Of a stretch of 64,000 nt of DNA, positions 52,958-61,224 are shown piece after piece. The notes beneath the pieces are model-generated. The model saw nothing but the letters and a program-made list of their open reading frames with translations, was not told where the DNA came from and searched no databases. How positions within the stretch are numbered: position 1 is the stretch's first letter; every line of letters begins with the position of its first letter. Made by a program: the position numbers and the translations under genes. The DNA is from CBDBJL01 sp965206365 (GTDB lineage: Bacteria; Pseudomonadota; Alphaproteobacteria; JABAAW01; JAHZMA01): NCBI GenBank assembly GCA_965206365.1, contig CBDBJL010000018.1, positions 248,001 to 312,000 on the forward strand, read 5' to 3'.

Positions 52958-54549
52958 CATTTTTTGATACAAGCTTGCGTGATGGTGCGCAAACAATGGG
53001 AGTAGATTTCTCGATTGCCGATAAGCAGGTTATTGCAACCGCCTTAGATGAATTTGGAATTGATTATGTGGAAGGGGGATGGCCCGGTGCAAACCCTAGT
53101 GATGATCAGTTTTTCGCCAATCCGCCTATATTTCAAAATGCTAAATTGGTTGCCTTTGGTATGACCCGTCGGGCTGATACAAGTGCGGGTAATGACCCAT
53201 CTTTGGCGATGTTAGTGCAATCAAGCGCAACCGCACTTTGTTTGGTTGGCAAAGCTTGGGATTTTCACGTGCTGAATGCTTTACAAATTTCTTTGGAAGA
53301 TAATTTGCAAATGATTGCGGATTCTATTGCGCATGGCAAAAAGCATAAAGAAGCTGTTTTTTACGATGCCGAACATTTTTTTGATGGTTATAAAGATAAT
53401 CCAGATTACGCCATGCAATGTTTAGAGGCAGCTGAGGGGGCCGGGGTTGATACGTTGGTTTTGTGTGATACGAATGGCGGAACTTTGCCCCATGAAATTT
53501 ATAAAATTGTACGTATTGTGAAGCAAAAATTTACGCAATGTCAAATTGGGATTCATAGTCACAATGATACTGGAAATGCAAGTGCGAATTCAGTTGCTGC
53601 GGTGATGGCGGGGGCGCGACATATTCAGGGAACATTAAATGGTATTGGCGAGCGTTGTGGCAATGCGGATTTAGTGAATTTGATCCCAACCTTACTCTTA
53701 AAATTAGATTTTCAGGCAAAAAAAATCGATAAGCATAAATTAACGGGGTTGGTTAAATTGTCACGCCTGTTAGATGATCGATTAAATTGGGCACCCAATG
53801 CCAGTGCGCCTTATGTGGGCATGCGTGCTTTTGCCCATAAGGGTGGTTTGCATGTTTCGGCGATGGTAAAACATAGCCGAACTTATGAACATATTCTTCC
53901 TGAAATTGTTGGCAATGAGCGACGCGTTATTATTTCTAATCAAGCGGGTAGGGCAAATTTTATTGAGCGTTTGGCAAAATATGACGTTGCTTTTGATAAA
54001 TTAGAGAAATATTTAGGGCAAAAAATTATGGATACTTTAAAAAATCATGAAGCGAATGGCTATAGCTATGATGGTGCAGAAGCTTCCTTTGTACTTTTGG
54101 TTTTCCGAATTTTAGGGAAATTACCAGAATATTATCAGATTAGTCGATTTCGCGTTATTGATGAAACTCGCTTTAATCGTAGCAATGAAAAAATAACGGA
54201 ATCTGAGGCGACAGTGAATGTTAAAGTGGAAGGTAGGGAAGAAACGATGACTGTGGCTAGGGGCAAGGGTCCGGTTAATGCTTTGGATAAGGCGATGCGG
54301 ATTGCAATTCTTGAGTATTATCCGGAATTGGCAACGATGCAATTGGTAGATTATAAGGTAAGAATTATTCCACCGAGTCATAAAACGATTGGTACGGATG
54401 CAGTAACGCGGGTAACTATTGAATCAAAAAACGCCGATGATCACCATTGGGTCACCATCGGCGTTTCCGATAATATCATCGATGCTTCAATGCAAGCATT
54501 AGATGAAGCTTATCGTTATAATTTAAGATTTCTCCATAATCATAACTAA
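52942..54549 (+). CDS. cimA: (R)-citramalate synthase
   Basis: CimA condenses acetyl-CoA and pyruvate to citramalate, giving a threonine-independent route to isoleucine. The 535-residue product has FFDTSLRDGAQTMGVDFS, VEGGWPGANPSD, DTNGGTLPHEI, GIHSHNDTGNASANS with metal ligands, GTLNGIGERCGNADL, and a C-terminal LeuA-type regulatory domain. The GGWPG and NPxD features separate it from isopropylmalate synthase. ATG 52942 is chosen over an upstream in-frame codon that lies in cysS. AGAAGGAA precedes it. Confidence 0.93.
   Translation: MEKTLTFFDTSLRDGAQTMGVDFSIADKQVIATALDEFGIDYVEGGWPGANPSDDQFFANPPIFQNAKLVAFGMTRRADTSAGNDPSLAMLVQSSATALCLVGKAWDFHVLNALQISLEDNLQMIADSIAHGKKHKEAVFYDAEHFFDGYKDNPDYAMQCLEAAEGAGVDTLVLCDTNGGTLPHEIYKIVRIVKQKFTQCQIGIHSHNDTGNASANSVAAVMAGARHIQGTLNGIGERCGNADLVNLIPTLLLKLDFQAKKIDKHKLTGLVKLSRLLDDRLNWAPNASAPYVGMRAFAHKGGLHVSAMVKHSRTYEHILPEIVGNERRVIISNQAGRANFIERLAKYDVAFDKLEKYLGQKIMDTLKNHEANGYSYDGAEASFVLLVFRILGKLPEYYQISRFRVIDETRFNRSNEKITESEATVNVKVEGREETMTVARGKGPVNALDKAMRIAILEYYPELATMQLVDYKVRIIPPSHKTIGTDAVTRVTIESKNADDHHWVTIGVSDNIIDASMQALDEAYRYNLRFLHNHN
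54429..54466. repeat. 11-bp GC-rich hairpin inside cimA
   Basis: AAACGCCGATG (54429-54439) and CATCGGCGTTT (54456-54466) are perfect inverted copies with a 16-nt loop, about 85 nt before the cimA stop. No T-tract follows beyond TTT. Confidence 0.7.
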
Positions 54550-54556
54550 AGTCATA

Positions 54557-55900
54557 TTATTTTTCCCAAAAATCTTTGGTTTTGTTAAAGATTTTTGGTG
54601 ACAACCAGATCAGAGCTAACACGTTGGGGTAAACGAGTAAGCCGATGGTCGCGCTTGAAAAGGTCCAAACAAGGTTTAAGCTTGCTGTCGCACTGGCGAC
54701 AATCAAAGCAACCCAGATTGAGCGGTAAATAAAGATCCCCGTGTTACCCACGCCTAAATAACCAAGACCGCGCTCACCATAAAAGCTCCAAGCAATAATA
54801 GTGGTAAACACAAAAACAGATAAGATAATATTCACAAGAACACCACCAAAAGTACCAAATACGCTCGAAAAAGCGATAATTGTCATGGCAACACCACTAT
54901 CACCACTGGTATAAGCCCCTGTCATAATAATGGCTAAGGCTGTAATCGTACAAATAATGATTGTATCGATAAAGGTTCCCAGCATCGCAATATGGGCTTG
55001 ACGAACAGGATTTTTGGTTTGCGCCGCCGCATGAGCGATCGGTGCACTGCCTAAACCAGATTCATTCGAAAATACACCACGCGCAACGCCATACTGAATT
55101 GCTTGAGCAACAGCTGCCCCGGCAAAACCACCAACAGCAGCATGAGGGGTGAAAGCATGCTGGAAAATTAATCCGAGTGCATGACCTATTTGGGATATGT
55201 TTATCAAAATAACGATCAAGCCAGCGATAACATAAGCCACAAACATTGCTGGAACCAATTTACCAGCAACATCCGCAATCCTTTTGACACCACCGATAAT
55301 CACCAAAGCGACAATGACGGCTAAGGCCACACCGGTGAGTAACGGAGTGATTCCAAATGTAGCCTCAATACCTTTGGCGAGTGAATTAGATTGCGCAGAA
55401 TTACCAATACCGAAAGCACCGATAACCAATAAAACTGCCCAAATTCCACCCAAAGCTGTACCAAGACTGCCACCAATGCCTTTTTTCATATAATACATTG
55501 GGCCACCAAGATGTTCACCGTTTTCATTTTTCTCACGATATTCAACACCGAGCATACATTCAGAATATTTGGTTGCCATGCCGATTAGGGCAATCATCCA
55601 CATATAGAAAATAGCACCGGGACCACCTAAAAATATTGCGGTAGCAACGCCGGCAATATTTCCGGTACCAACGGTTGCTGAGAGTGCGGTCATTAAGCTT
55701 TTAAATGGTGAGATATCTCCTAAACTATCATCATTTTCGTGTTGTTTGAAAAGTTCAGAAAAAGCATAGCCGATTTTTCTAAACTGAATAAATCTAAGTC
55801 CAACGGTGAGATAGATACCTGCGCAACCGAGAACAACCAGCATGGCTGGTCCCCAGACTGCGTCATCTATCGCCTTGAATAAATTAAGTAAACTTTCCAT
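54557..55900 (-). CDS. Alanine/glycine:cation symporter (AGCS family)
   Basis: AGCS transporters import alanine or glycine with sodium. The 447-residue product has about eleven membrane helices and the family signatures ALSATVGTGNIAGVATAI, GGPMYYMKKGIGG, GVARGVFSNESGLGSAPIAHA and a long AHAAAQTKNPVRQ segment. ATG 55900 follows AAAAGGAGAG, a strong ribosome site. It lies 34 nt downstream of the DUF1223 gene and probably shares its promoter. With the glutamate dehydrogenase it fits an amino-acid-consuming lifestyle. Confidence 0.95.
   Translation of the reverse strand: MESLLNLFKAIDDAVWGPAMLVVLGCAGIYLTVGLRFIQFRKIGYAFSELFKQHENDDSLGDISPFKSLMTALSATVGTGNIAGVATAIFLGGPGAIFYMWMIALIGMATKYSECMLGVEYREKNENGEHLGGPMYYMKKGIGGSLGTALGGIWAVLLVIGAFGIGNSAQSNSLAKGIEATFGITPLLTGVALAVIVALVIIGGVKRIADVAGKLVPAMFVAYVIAGLIVILINISQIGHALGLIFQHAFTPHAAVGGFAGAAVAQAIQYGVARGVFSNESGLGSAPIAHAAAQTKNPVRQAHIAMLGTFIDTIIICTITALAIIMTGAYTSGDSGVAMTIIAFSSVFGTFGGVLVNIILSVFVFTTIIAWSFYGERGLGYLGVGNTGIFIYRSIWVALIVASATASLNLVWTFSSATIGLLVYPNVLALIWLSPKIFNKTKDFWEK
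54566..54598. repeat. 12-bp inverted repeat at the convergent cimA/symporter junction
   Basis: CCAAAAATCTTT (54566-54577) and AAAGATTTTTGG (54587-54598) are perfect inverted copies around a 9-nt loop. It lies in the last codons of the symporter gene and just after cimA, so it may help to end cimA transcription, but no T-tract follows on either strand. Confidence 0.65.
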
Positions 55901-55934
55901 AATTAAGAGCTCTCCTTTTATTAAGTTAACAATG

Positions 55935-56669
55935 TTAGAAATTTAATTTCTGACTTCCGATAACAACCCCTTTGGCCTGAGTTTTTATAAAAACTGCAAC
56001 ACCACCAAGGGTGCTATCGGTTGGTTTTTTGATACGATATTCGGCATTGGGTTTCCCGTTCCATCGTCCAATAATTTTTTGTTTTAGGGCAACATTTGTG
56101 TGTTTTAATAATTTGCCACGGTTCTCGCCAGATAAAATATTATTTTGCACAGGCTTCAAATAATAAACGGCATGAATGTTAACTTTACCAGGATCACTAC
56201 TGAGAGTAGAATTATCAATCCGCACTTGATAATGAGAAGTTAAATCATCAATTTGTAAAATCAAGCGATTTTGATCACGTTGGCGCATGGCAATTAAATG
56301 ATTAATGGCATTACGATTAGAGCCAACCTCGCTATGACGACCATCGATAATAATTTGAGGGGTATAAAGTGAGGTTAGTTGAAGAGAACGAGCATATTTT
56401 TTTTGAACATCGTTACTCCATTCACGAGCAAGTTTATCTTTCCATCCTAAATAATCCCAATAAGTAACGTGGTAGGCAATGGCGATAATATCACTATGGG
56501 CACTAAGTTCGGTGAGCAAAGAATCAGCAGGCGGGCACGAATTGCAACCTTCTGAGGTAAATAATTCTACCAATACAGGAGGTTTATTTTCAGCATGGGC
56601 GAACAAACCAAAAAACACTATCATACAAAAGTATGTGCAAAAACTTAATAATCTCATCTTCATTAGCAA
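55935..56669 (-). CDS. DUF1223 family exported thioredoxin-like protein
   Basis: The 244-residue protein has a signal peptide (MRLLSF...FFGLFAHA, cleavage before EN) and the DUF1223 opening VELFTSEGCNSCPPADSLL, with Cys42 and Cys45 in a CxxC. IAYHVTYWDYLGWKD, YTPQIIIDGRHSEVGSN and VAVFIKTQAKGVV are further landmarks. The family has a thioredoxin-like fold; its physiological role is not established and a periplasmic redox role is inferred. The TTG at 56669 is chosen because GGAGG lies 7 nt upstream; ATG 56663 is the alternative. Confidence 0.88.
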   Translation of the reverse strand: MLMKMRLLSFCTYFCMIVFFGLFAHAENKPPVLVELFTSEGCNSCPPADSLLTELSAHSDIIAIAYHVTYWDYLGWKDKLAREWSNDVQKKYARSLQLTSLYTPQIIIDGRHSEVGSNRNAINHLIAMRQRDQNRLILQIDDLTSHYQVRIDNSTLSSDPGKVNIHAVYYLKPVQNNILSGENRGKLLKHTNVALKQKIIGRWNGKPNAEYRIKKPTDSTLGGVAVFIKTQAKGVVIGSQKLNF

Positions 56670-56765
56670 ACCATGGCCTCCAATTCTACGATGCTCAAAT
56701 TCCCAATGGTTGTTATTAATAATAGAATACCGCTGGAAATATTGTGAATATATATATGCATGTAA

Positions 56766-56794
56766 ACTATACTCGACTGTTTCTCAAGAGTCAA
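56766..56794 (-). promoter_or_regulatory. Promoter of the DUF1223-symporter unit
   Basis: On the minus strand TTGACT (56794-56789), 17 nt, TATAGT (56771-56766). This is one of the best promoter matches in the window; the leader would be about 90 nt. Confidence 0.65.
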
Positions 56795-56964
56795 ATAAAA
56801 CGCGAAAGAGCTAAATTTTTACGTAAAGTTTAGCTGAAGCTGATAAAAAACTACAGTTTTTTAGGATGAGGGTTAATAAATGGTATAAAAATTGCTTATA
56901 AAAAATTATAAAAATGCAAATGAAAAATTGCAAATATTAAAAAAGAATATTTAGGTGATGTGAG

Positions 56965-57189
56965 ATGCTATTTCCGCGACAAAAAAAATCTATGATAACA
57001 TCGGTTTACGGACTTGTTATATTATACGCTTTTTCGATAATGATCCTAACGCTGGCAGTGATTATCCCCCCAAGCGTTGGCTACCAAATTTTAAATCAGC
57101 GGTCTCAATTCACAGTGGTTGAGTTACTGGATGGGCAAGAACAAATCCGAAATTATTGGATCCAGTTTAATCATCTGCAAGAATTTTAA
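56965..57189 (+). CDS. Small single-pass membrane protein, unknown
   Basis: I do not recognise this 74-residue frame. It has a basic N-terminus (RQKKS), one strong transmembrane segment (VYGLVILYAFSIMILTLAVIIPP) and a polar C-terminal 35 residues ending FNHLQEF. A GTGATGTGAG stretch before ATG 56965 is a weak ribosome site. It ends 29 nt before the next gene on the same strand, so it may be the first gene of a pair with the outer-membrane candidate. Confidence 0.4.
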   Translation: MLFPRQKKSMITSVYGLVILYAFSIMILTLAVIIPPSVGYQILNQRSQFTVVELLDGQEQIRNYWIQFNHLQEF

Positions 57190-57218
57190 AAGATTTATTT
57201 TTTTTGAGGCTGGCTGTT

Positions 57219-58100
57219 ATGCAGAAAAAAGATTATCCCTCGGCATATTTTATAGAGCAATATCCTTCTTTATGTCTGGTTAAATTATTGTTTGTTTGCT
57301 TTAGTGTTGCGACGTTTTTTTTCCCTCATCCTTGTTATGCTTTTAAGGATCTGCCCGTTAGCTCTTTTGATTCCAAAGCTTCTTTGGCATGGAAAGGTTT
57401 CAACGTAGATGATCGATATTATCAGCGTTCGGGGTGGGATTATTATGTGGCTTTCACGCCTATTAGTAAATATGGTTTTATTTTTGAAGGCACGCAGGTA
57501 AAGTTGCAGGTTCAAGATCGCGATTATCTGAAACCAGCTGGGAATAAAGATCGGCTTAAGCGAAATTATAGTCGACATACGCTTGGCTTGCGCAGTTTGT
57601 TTTATGATTACGATCAATCGGTGGCGAAACTAGGCATGCAGTTAGAAGTTTCGGTAAATAATAGTGCCGATCAAGATGGTGAAAGTTATGGGGCGACGCC
57701 TTTTATTTATATTGGAAATCATTTGCCATTTTCATTGCGGTTTGCCTATAGCACAGAATTTTCTCGTAAAAATACACGCTTTTCAGATGCGGATCTTGCC
57801 ACGTTTGATAAGCTGTATGCTTCGCATCTTTACTTGCGATTCGACCCCTATAATTCGGTAGTTCGATTTCCTTTTGGTTATGAATATTATCAGCGCGAAG
57901 GCACAACGCCAGATATTCAATATTTTGATACGGATAATGAACAACAAATTCAACATAAATTATTTTACTATCTGTTTAACGAGATTCAGATGACACTGAG
58001 TTATCGTCAAAGTAAAATAGCAAAAAATGTTCAAAATTCACCAAATGGCAATCAGGAAAGTAGTTATATTAGTTTAGGGTTTGAATTGCCGTTACAATAA
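57219..58100 (+). CDS. Candidate outer-membrane beta-barrel protein
   Basis: I do not recognise the family. The 293-residue product from ATG 57219 (GAGG upstream) has an export signal with a late hydrophobic core (LCLVKLLFVCFSVATFFF) and a likely cleavage after CYA. The mature part has alternating aromatic strands (WDYYVAFTPISKYGFIF, HTLGLRSLFYDYD, SLRFAYSTEF, FGYEYYQREG, MTLSYRQSK) and ends SLGFELPLQ, as in small outer-membrane barrels. PagP/PldA-like enzymes are possible, but no catalytic motif is evident. Confidence 0.6.
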   Translation: MQKKDYPSAYFIEQYPSLCLVKLLFVCFSVATFFFPHPCYAFKDLPVSSFDSKASLAWKGFNVDDRYYQRSGWDYYVAFTPISKYGFIFEGTQVKLQVQDRDYLKPAGNKDRLKRNYSRHTLGLRSLFYDYDQSVAKLGMQLEVSVNNSADQDGESYGATPFIYIGNHLPFSLRFAYSTEFSRKNTRFSDADLATFDKLYASHLYLRFDPYNSVVRFPFGYEYYQREGTTPDIQYFDTDNEQQIQHKLFYYLFNEIQMTLSYRQSKIAKNVQNSPNGNQESSYISLGFELPLQ

Positions 58101-58161
58101 AGAGGTGCAGAAACTGGTTGTGGAAATGGGTACGGAAAATTAAGTTTTAAAATATTTTTAA

Positions 58162-58189
58162 TTGTGTTTTCAAAATAAATATCTATAGT
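58162..58189 (+). promoter_or_regulatory. Promoter of the secreted hydrolase gene
   Basis: TTGTGT (58162-58167), 16 nt, TATAGT (58184-58189). Initiation near 58196 gives a 31-nt leader containing AAGGGGGC before GTG 58227. Confidence 0.45.
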
Positions 58190-58226
58190 GAAAACAGGTA
58201 TTTGTTTTTATTTTTAAGGGGGCAAC

Positions 58227-59282
58227 GTGCAGAAATTATTATTTGGGCTTGTATTTTTGTGTTTATCACTGTTATTTGCAACTAAGATTTATGCGGGTGG
58301 TGTGGCTTATCAGTTAATTAAAACTGATCAGGTTACATTTGGGCTTTGGTATCCTAGTGGCGAGCAAGCAACTCAAACCCGTTTGGGTGTTTATGAAGTG
58401 CAGGAATATGCCTATAAGGGTAAATTAGCGAATTCGGATACTCTTTATCCCTTAGTGATTGTGTCGCATGGGCGTATGGGGCGCTATCTGAATCATCGAA
58501 TCACAGCACATTTCTTGGCGCAACAAGGTTTTATTGTTGCCATGCCACAACATACGCAAGATCAGAAAGTGGCATCTGGAAAATTACAACAGGCTTTGCA
58601 AAGTCGCATTATAGAAGTTAATGCCACTTTTAATGCGGTGATCGCAAATGAGAAATTTGGAAAAAATATAGACCAAACTCAGATTCATGCTATTGGCTAC
58701 TCGTTGGGAACGACAACAATGCTAGCAGCTTCGGGGATCGTTGTTGATATTAACCTTATTCGGCAATATTGCCTCGAAGAAGGGGAACAAGATCCATATT
58801 ACTGCGATTTAGATAAGCTGGGTGTGTTGGGAAAAGTATCAGTAGGAATGACCAAAGTTTTGTCTAAGGGAGTCAAGAGTGTTTTGGCATATTCCCATGC
58901 CACACCGGGTGAAAAAAAACGACAAATTGATTTATCCAAAAATGCTTTCCCTTTTCAAAAAATTGTGCTTATTGCGCCAACGGGGAAGGGTTACACACAT
59001 GATGCTTTGCAAAAAATAAAGCAAAATGTTTTGGTGGTGGCAATGCGCGATGATAAAATTACCCCGGTTCGCTTTCATGCTGAAAAGTTAAAATCTTTGT
59101 TGCCACAATCAAAAATTAATTATCAAGAGCTTGTGGGCAATCATTATGCTTTTATCGGGCCCTTTCCGAAATGGTTATTGGCAGAGCAAGAGATTCCGGC
59201 TGCGGAAGATTTGCCGGGGTTTGATCGGTTACAAGTGATTGATCATATTAATCAAATGATTTTAGCGTATTTGCGCTCATAG
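58227..59282 (+). CDS. Exported alpha/beta hydrolase (dienelactone hydrolase / PAF-acetylhydrolase-like)
   Basis: The 351-residue product has a signal peptide (LLFGLVFLCLSLLFA, cleavage near YAG-G), FGLWYPSGEQA, PLVIVSHGRMGRYLNHR (oxyanion region), and the nucleophile elbow IGYSLG with Ser159. RDDKITP supplies a likely acid (Asp275 or 276) and VGNHYAF the histidine (His306). This organisation fits the 'predicted dienelactone hydrolase' group of secreted esterases; the substrate is unknown. GTG 58227 follows AAGGGGGC at a good distance. It is monocistronic and followed by a terminator-like hairpin. Confidence 0.85.
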   Translation: MQKLLFGLVFLCLSLLFATKIYAGGVAYQLIKTDQVTFGLWYPSGEQATQTRLGVYEVQEYAYKGKLANSDTLYPLVIVSHGRMGRYLNHRITAHFLAQQGFIVAMPQHTQDQKVASGKLQQALQSRIIEVNATFNAVIANEKFGKNIDQTQIHAIGYSLGTTTMLAASGIVVDINLIRQYCLEEGEQDPYYCDLDKLGVLGKVSVGMTKVLSKGVKSVLAYSHATPGEKKRQIDLSKNAFPFQKIVLIAPTGKGYTHDALQKIKQNVLVVAMRDDKITPVRFHAEKLKSLLPQSKINYQELVGNHYAFIGPFPKWLLAEQEIPAAEDLPGFDRLQVIDHINQMILAYLRS

Positions 59283-59292
59283 ATATCTGGTG

Positions 59293-59327
59293 AAAAGGTG
59301 GCTTCGCGCGAGCCTTTCTCTTTTTAT
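59293..59327 (+). terminator. Probable intrinsic terminator after the hydrolase gene
   Basis: AAAGG...GGCT pairs with AGCCTTT (GGCT/AGCC inner stem, bulge, A/T outer pairs) around TCGCGCG, followed by CTCTTTTTATTT. It starts 11 nt after the stop codon. Confidence 0.55.
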
Positions 59328-61060
59328 TTCCATTAAGCATAAAGCTTAAAAAAGCTGAATTTAGGGATCAATATTAAGGATCAATGGTATTCGTAAAAAT
59401 TGCTTATTGAAAAAATTCGCCTATTTTTTTCAGGCTTTGCAGCGGAAATCATTTTCTAAGTTTTTTGGCAGTATTTTTCGGTAATTTCTAGAATTGTTGT
59501 GCAATCTGGTTTGCCTGCAAAATTTCTAATGGCTCTGCTTTTAATTTGCAAAATTAAGTTGTTCAATTTTTGCAATGATGATTTGTGAGTGATTTCATTT
59601 TTTGATATTATTTTTTTGAATTTTATCGAATCGATTCAAAAAAAAGTAAGCTGAAAATACAAACATAACAACATTGATAGAGGCAACCACAACCTACCGC
59701 GATAATATTTTATTTATTCCTATTTTGCCGTTTTTAAGATGCGTTTTACAGCGCAACCCGCTTTCCAGCCTGCAGCGATAAAAGTGAATAGAAGATTTTT
59801 GGATGAAGCTCTGAGAGATCTTGTGTGGAAACAGCAAGAGGCGCGATAATGTAAAAATGATCCTAAATTTCAAAAATTTATTAGATGCTGAATAGAGAGA
59901 AAAAGGGACTGTTATCCAAAGTTATATGATTATGCATCTATCACTTTTTTAATATAGTAGTGAGATATGAAATGATTCTTATCGTTATAGCGAAGCTTAC
60001 GAAATATTCTTTATCTGGGTGTAAAAAGTTTTCGGGTTCCTTCTAGTGATAAGAAAGTCTCAACAGTATCGTCAGAGGGTCAATGAACATGAAAAATAAA
60101 TTAGAAAATCTGGATAAAAAAAGAGATAACTTCGAGAAATTAGAGGTTATTTAATGGGTTTGGGTTGTGTAAAAAATTTATTGATAGTTTGTTCTTTATG
60201 AGAAGAGTATAAGTTTAAATTTTTAGATTTCGTAACCTTAGGGGTAACAGGAAGGTATAACGCAAATTTTCGCACTTCACCTTTCGGGTTACCAAAAATT
60301 AATGATTATCTTATGTATTTTGGTCAAAAGAGGATATTTTTTCTCTTTATAATTAATAGGATAATAAAAAAATGGGCTTGGGTTCATATTTATCAAATAA
60401 GATACAAAGTTCACCATTGATTTTCTTAAAATTCAAGCTGTTTTTTGATTAATCGGATTTCAGATTCGCGAAGGAAGGCTTTTTTCGCGCTGGGTAAGTC
60501 CATTTTTGGGCTTAATCTGTGAGAACGATAGCCCACTTCTTGCTTGATGATTTTGTAAGTTTTCGAAAGTTTCATGTGCGGAAATTTTCTGTGTCGGAGT
60601 TTCATGTATTGGAGTTGTTGGTACGGGAATTTCCTGTGCGGGTGCCAAATTAGCGAAAATTAACAGGAAACGAAAGGAAAAACGAAAACAAATAAAACAT
60701 TAGGCCTAGACAAATGGGCTTTCTCTTAAAATAAATGGAGATAATCCTGAAGTAGATCATTCCATCGCGCTGAAGTAACCAGCTTTGGCATAGTTTATAC
60801 GCCAGCTTTCCAGCGCAGATACTCCCTGCGGACACTCCCTGAGTAACCAGCTTTGCAATGTCTGTTTTGCGCCCAAAACACCTTAGGGGATTTTGCATGT
60901 CAAATTTCTTTAATGACCTCTCAAACTGCCTTATGACTTCCTTGGGAATTGTCCTTGTGAACTTTTTTTACTTTACATTTCCAATTCTAGCAGAAAATTT
61001 TACATTTACCAAGAACAAAATAGGTTGATTGATAAATTGTAATTTGCCGAGATAAAATCA
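59328..61060. other. Gene-poor AT-rich segment
   Basis: About 1.7 kb with no convincing gene. Short minus-strand frames at 60460-60648 and 60650-60898 have no ribosome sites. A frame around 60500-60700 (minus) would encode a hydrophobic run (FRFLLIFANLAPA) followed by Pro/Thr/His-rich PVPTTPIHETPTQK, looking like the start of an exported protein, but it lacks an ATG and may be a remnant. No tRNA, RNase P, SRP or tmRNA signature is visible. The long inverted repeat at 59611 is the clearest structure. Confidence 0.6.
59611..59644. repeat. 11-bp A/T-rich inverted repeat
   Basis: TTTTTTTGAAT (59611-59621) and ATTCAAAAAAA (59634-59644) are perfect inverted copies around a 12-nt loop that itself forms part of the palindrome GAATCGATTC. 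No gene lies within 300 nt. Confidence 0.6.
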
Positions 61061-61089
61061 TTGACATTAAAGTTGGAAGTGCAAATAAT
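61061..61089 (+). promoter_or_regulatory. Promoter of the subtilisin-like protease gene
   Basis: TTGACA (perfect -35, 61061-61066), 17 nt, AATAAT (five of six -10 bases, 61084-61089). Initiation near 61096 gives a leader of about 130 nt before ATG 61225. Confidence 0.65.
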
Positions 61090-61224
61090 TGTATTTGTTT
61101 TCTCGGCCATTTTTCCGCTATTTTTCGCTGGGGGTTATATCTTGATTATTTTTTAATATGGGTAGTAGTATCGTCGGTTAAAATCACAATGAAGCAACGT
61201 TAAAATAGATAGAGAAATTGGGCG

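Noticed and set aside
60460..60898. Two short minus-strand frames as small exported proteins.
   Set aside because: No ATG with ribosome site in the frame that holds the signal-like segment; kept only as a possible remnant in the gap description.
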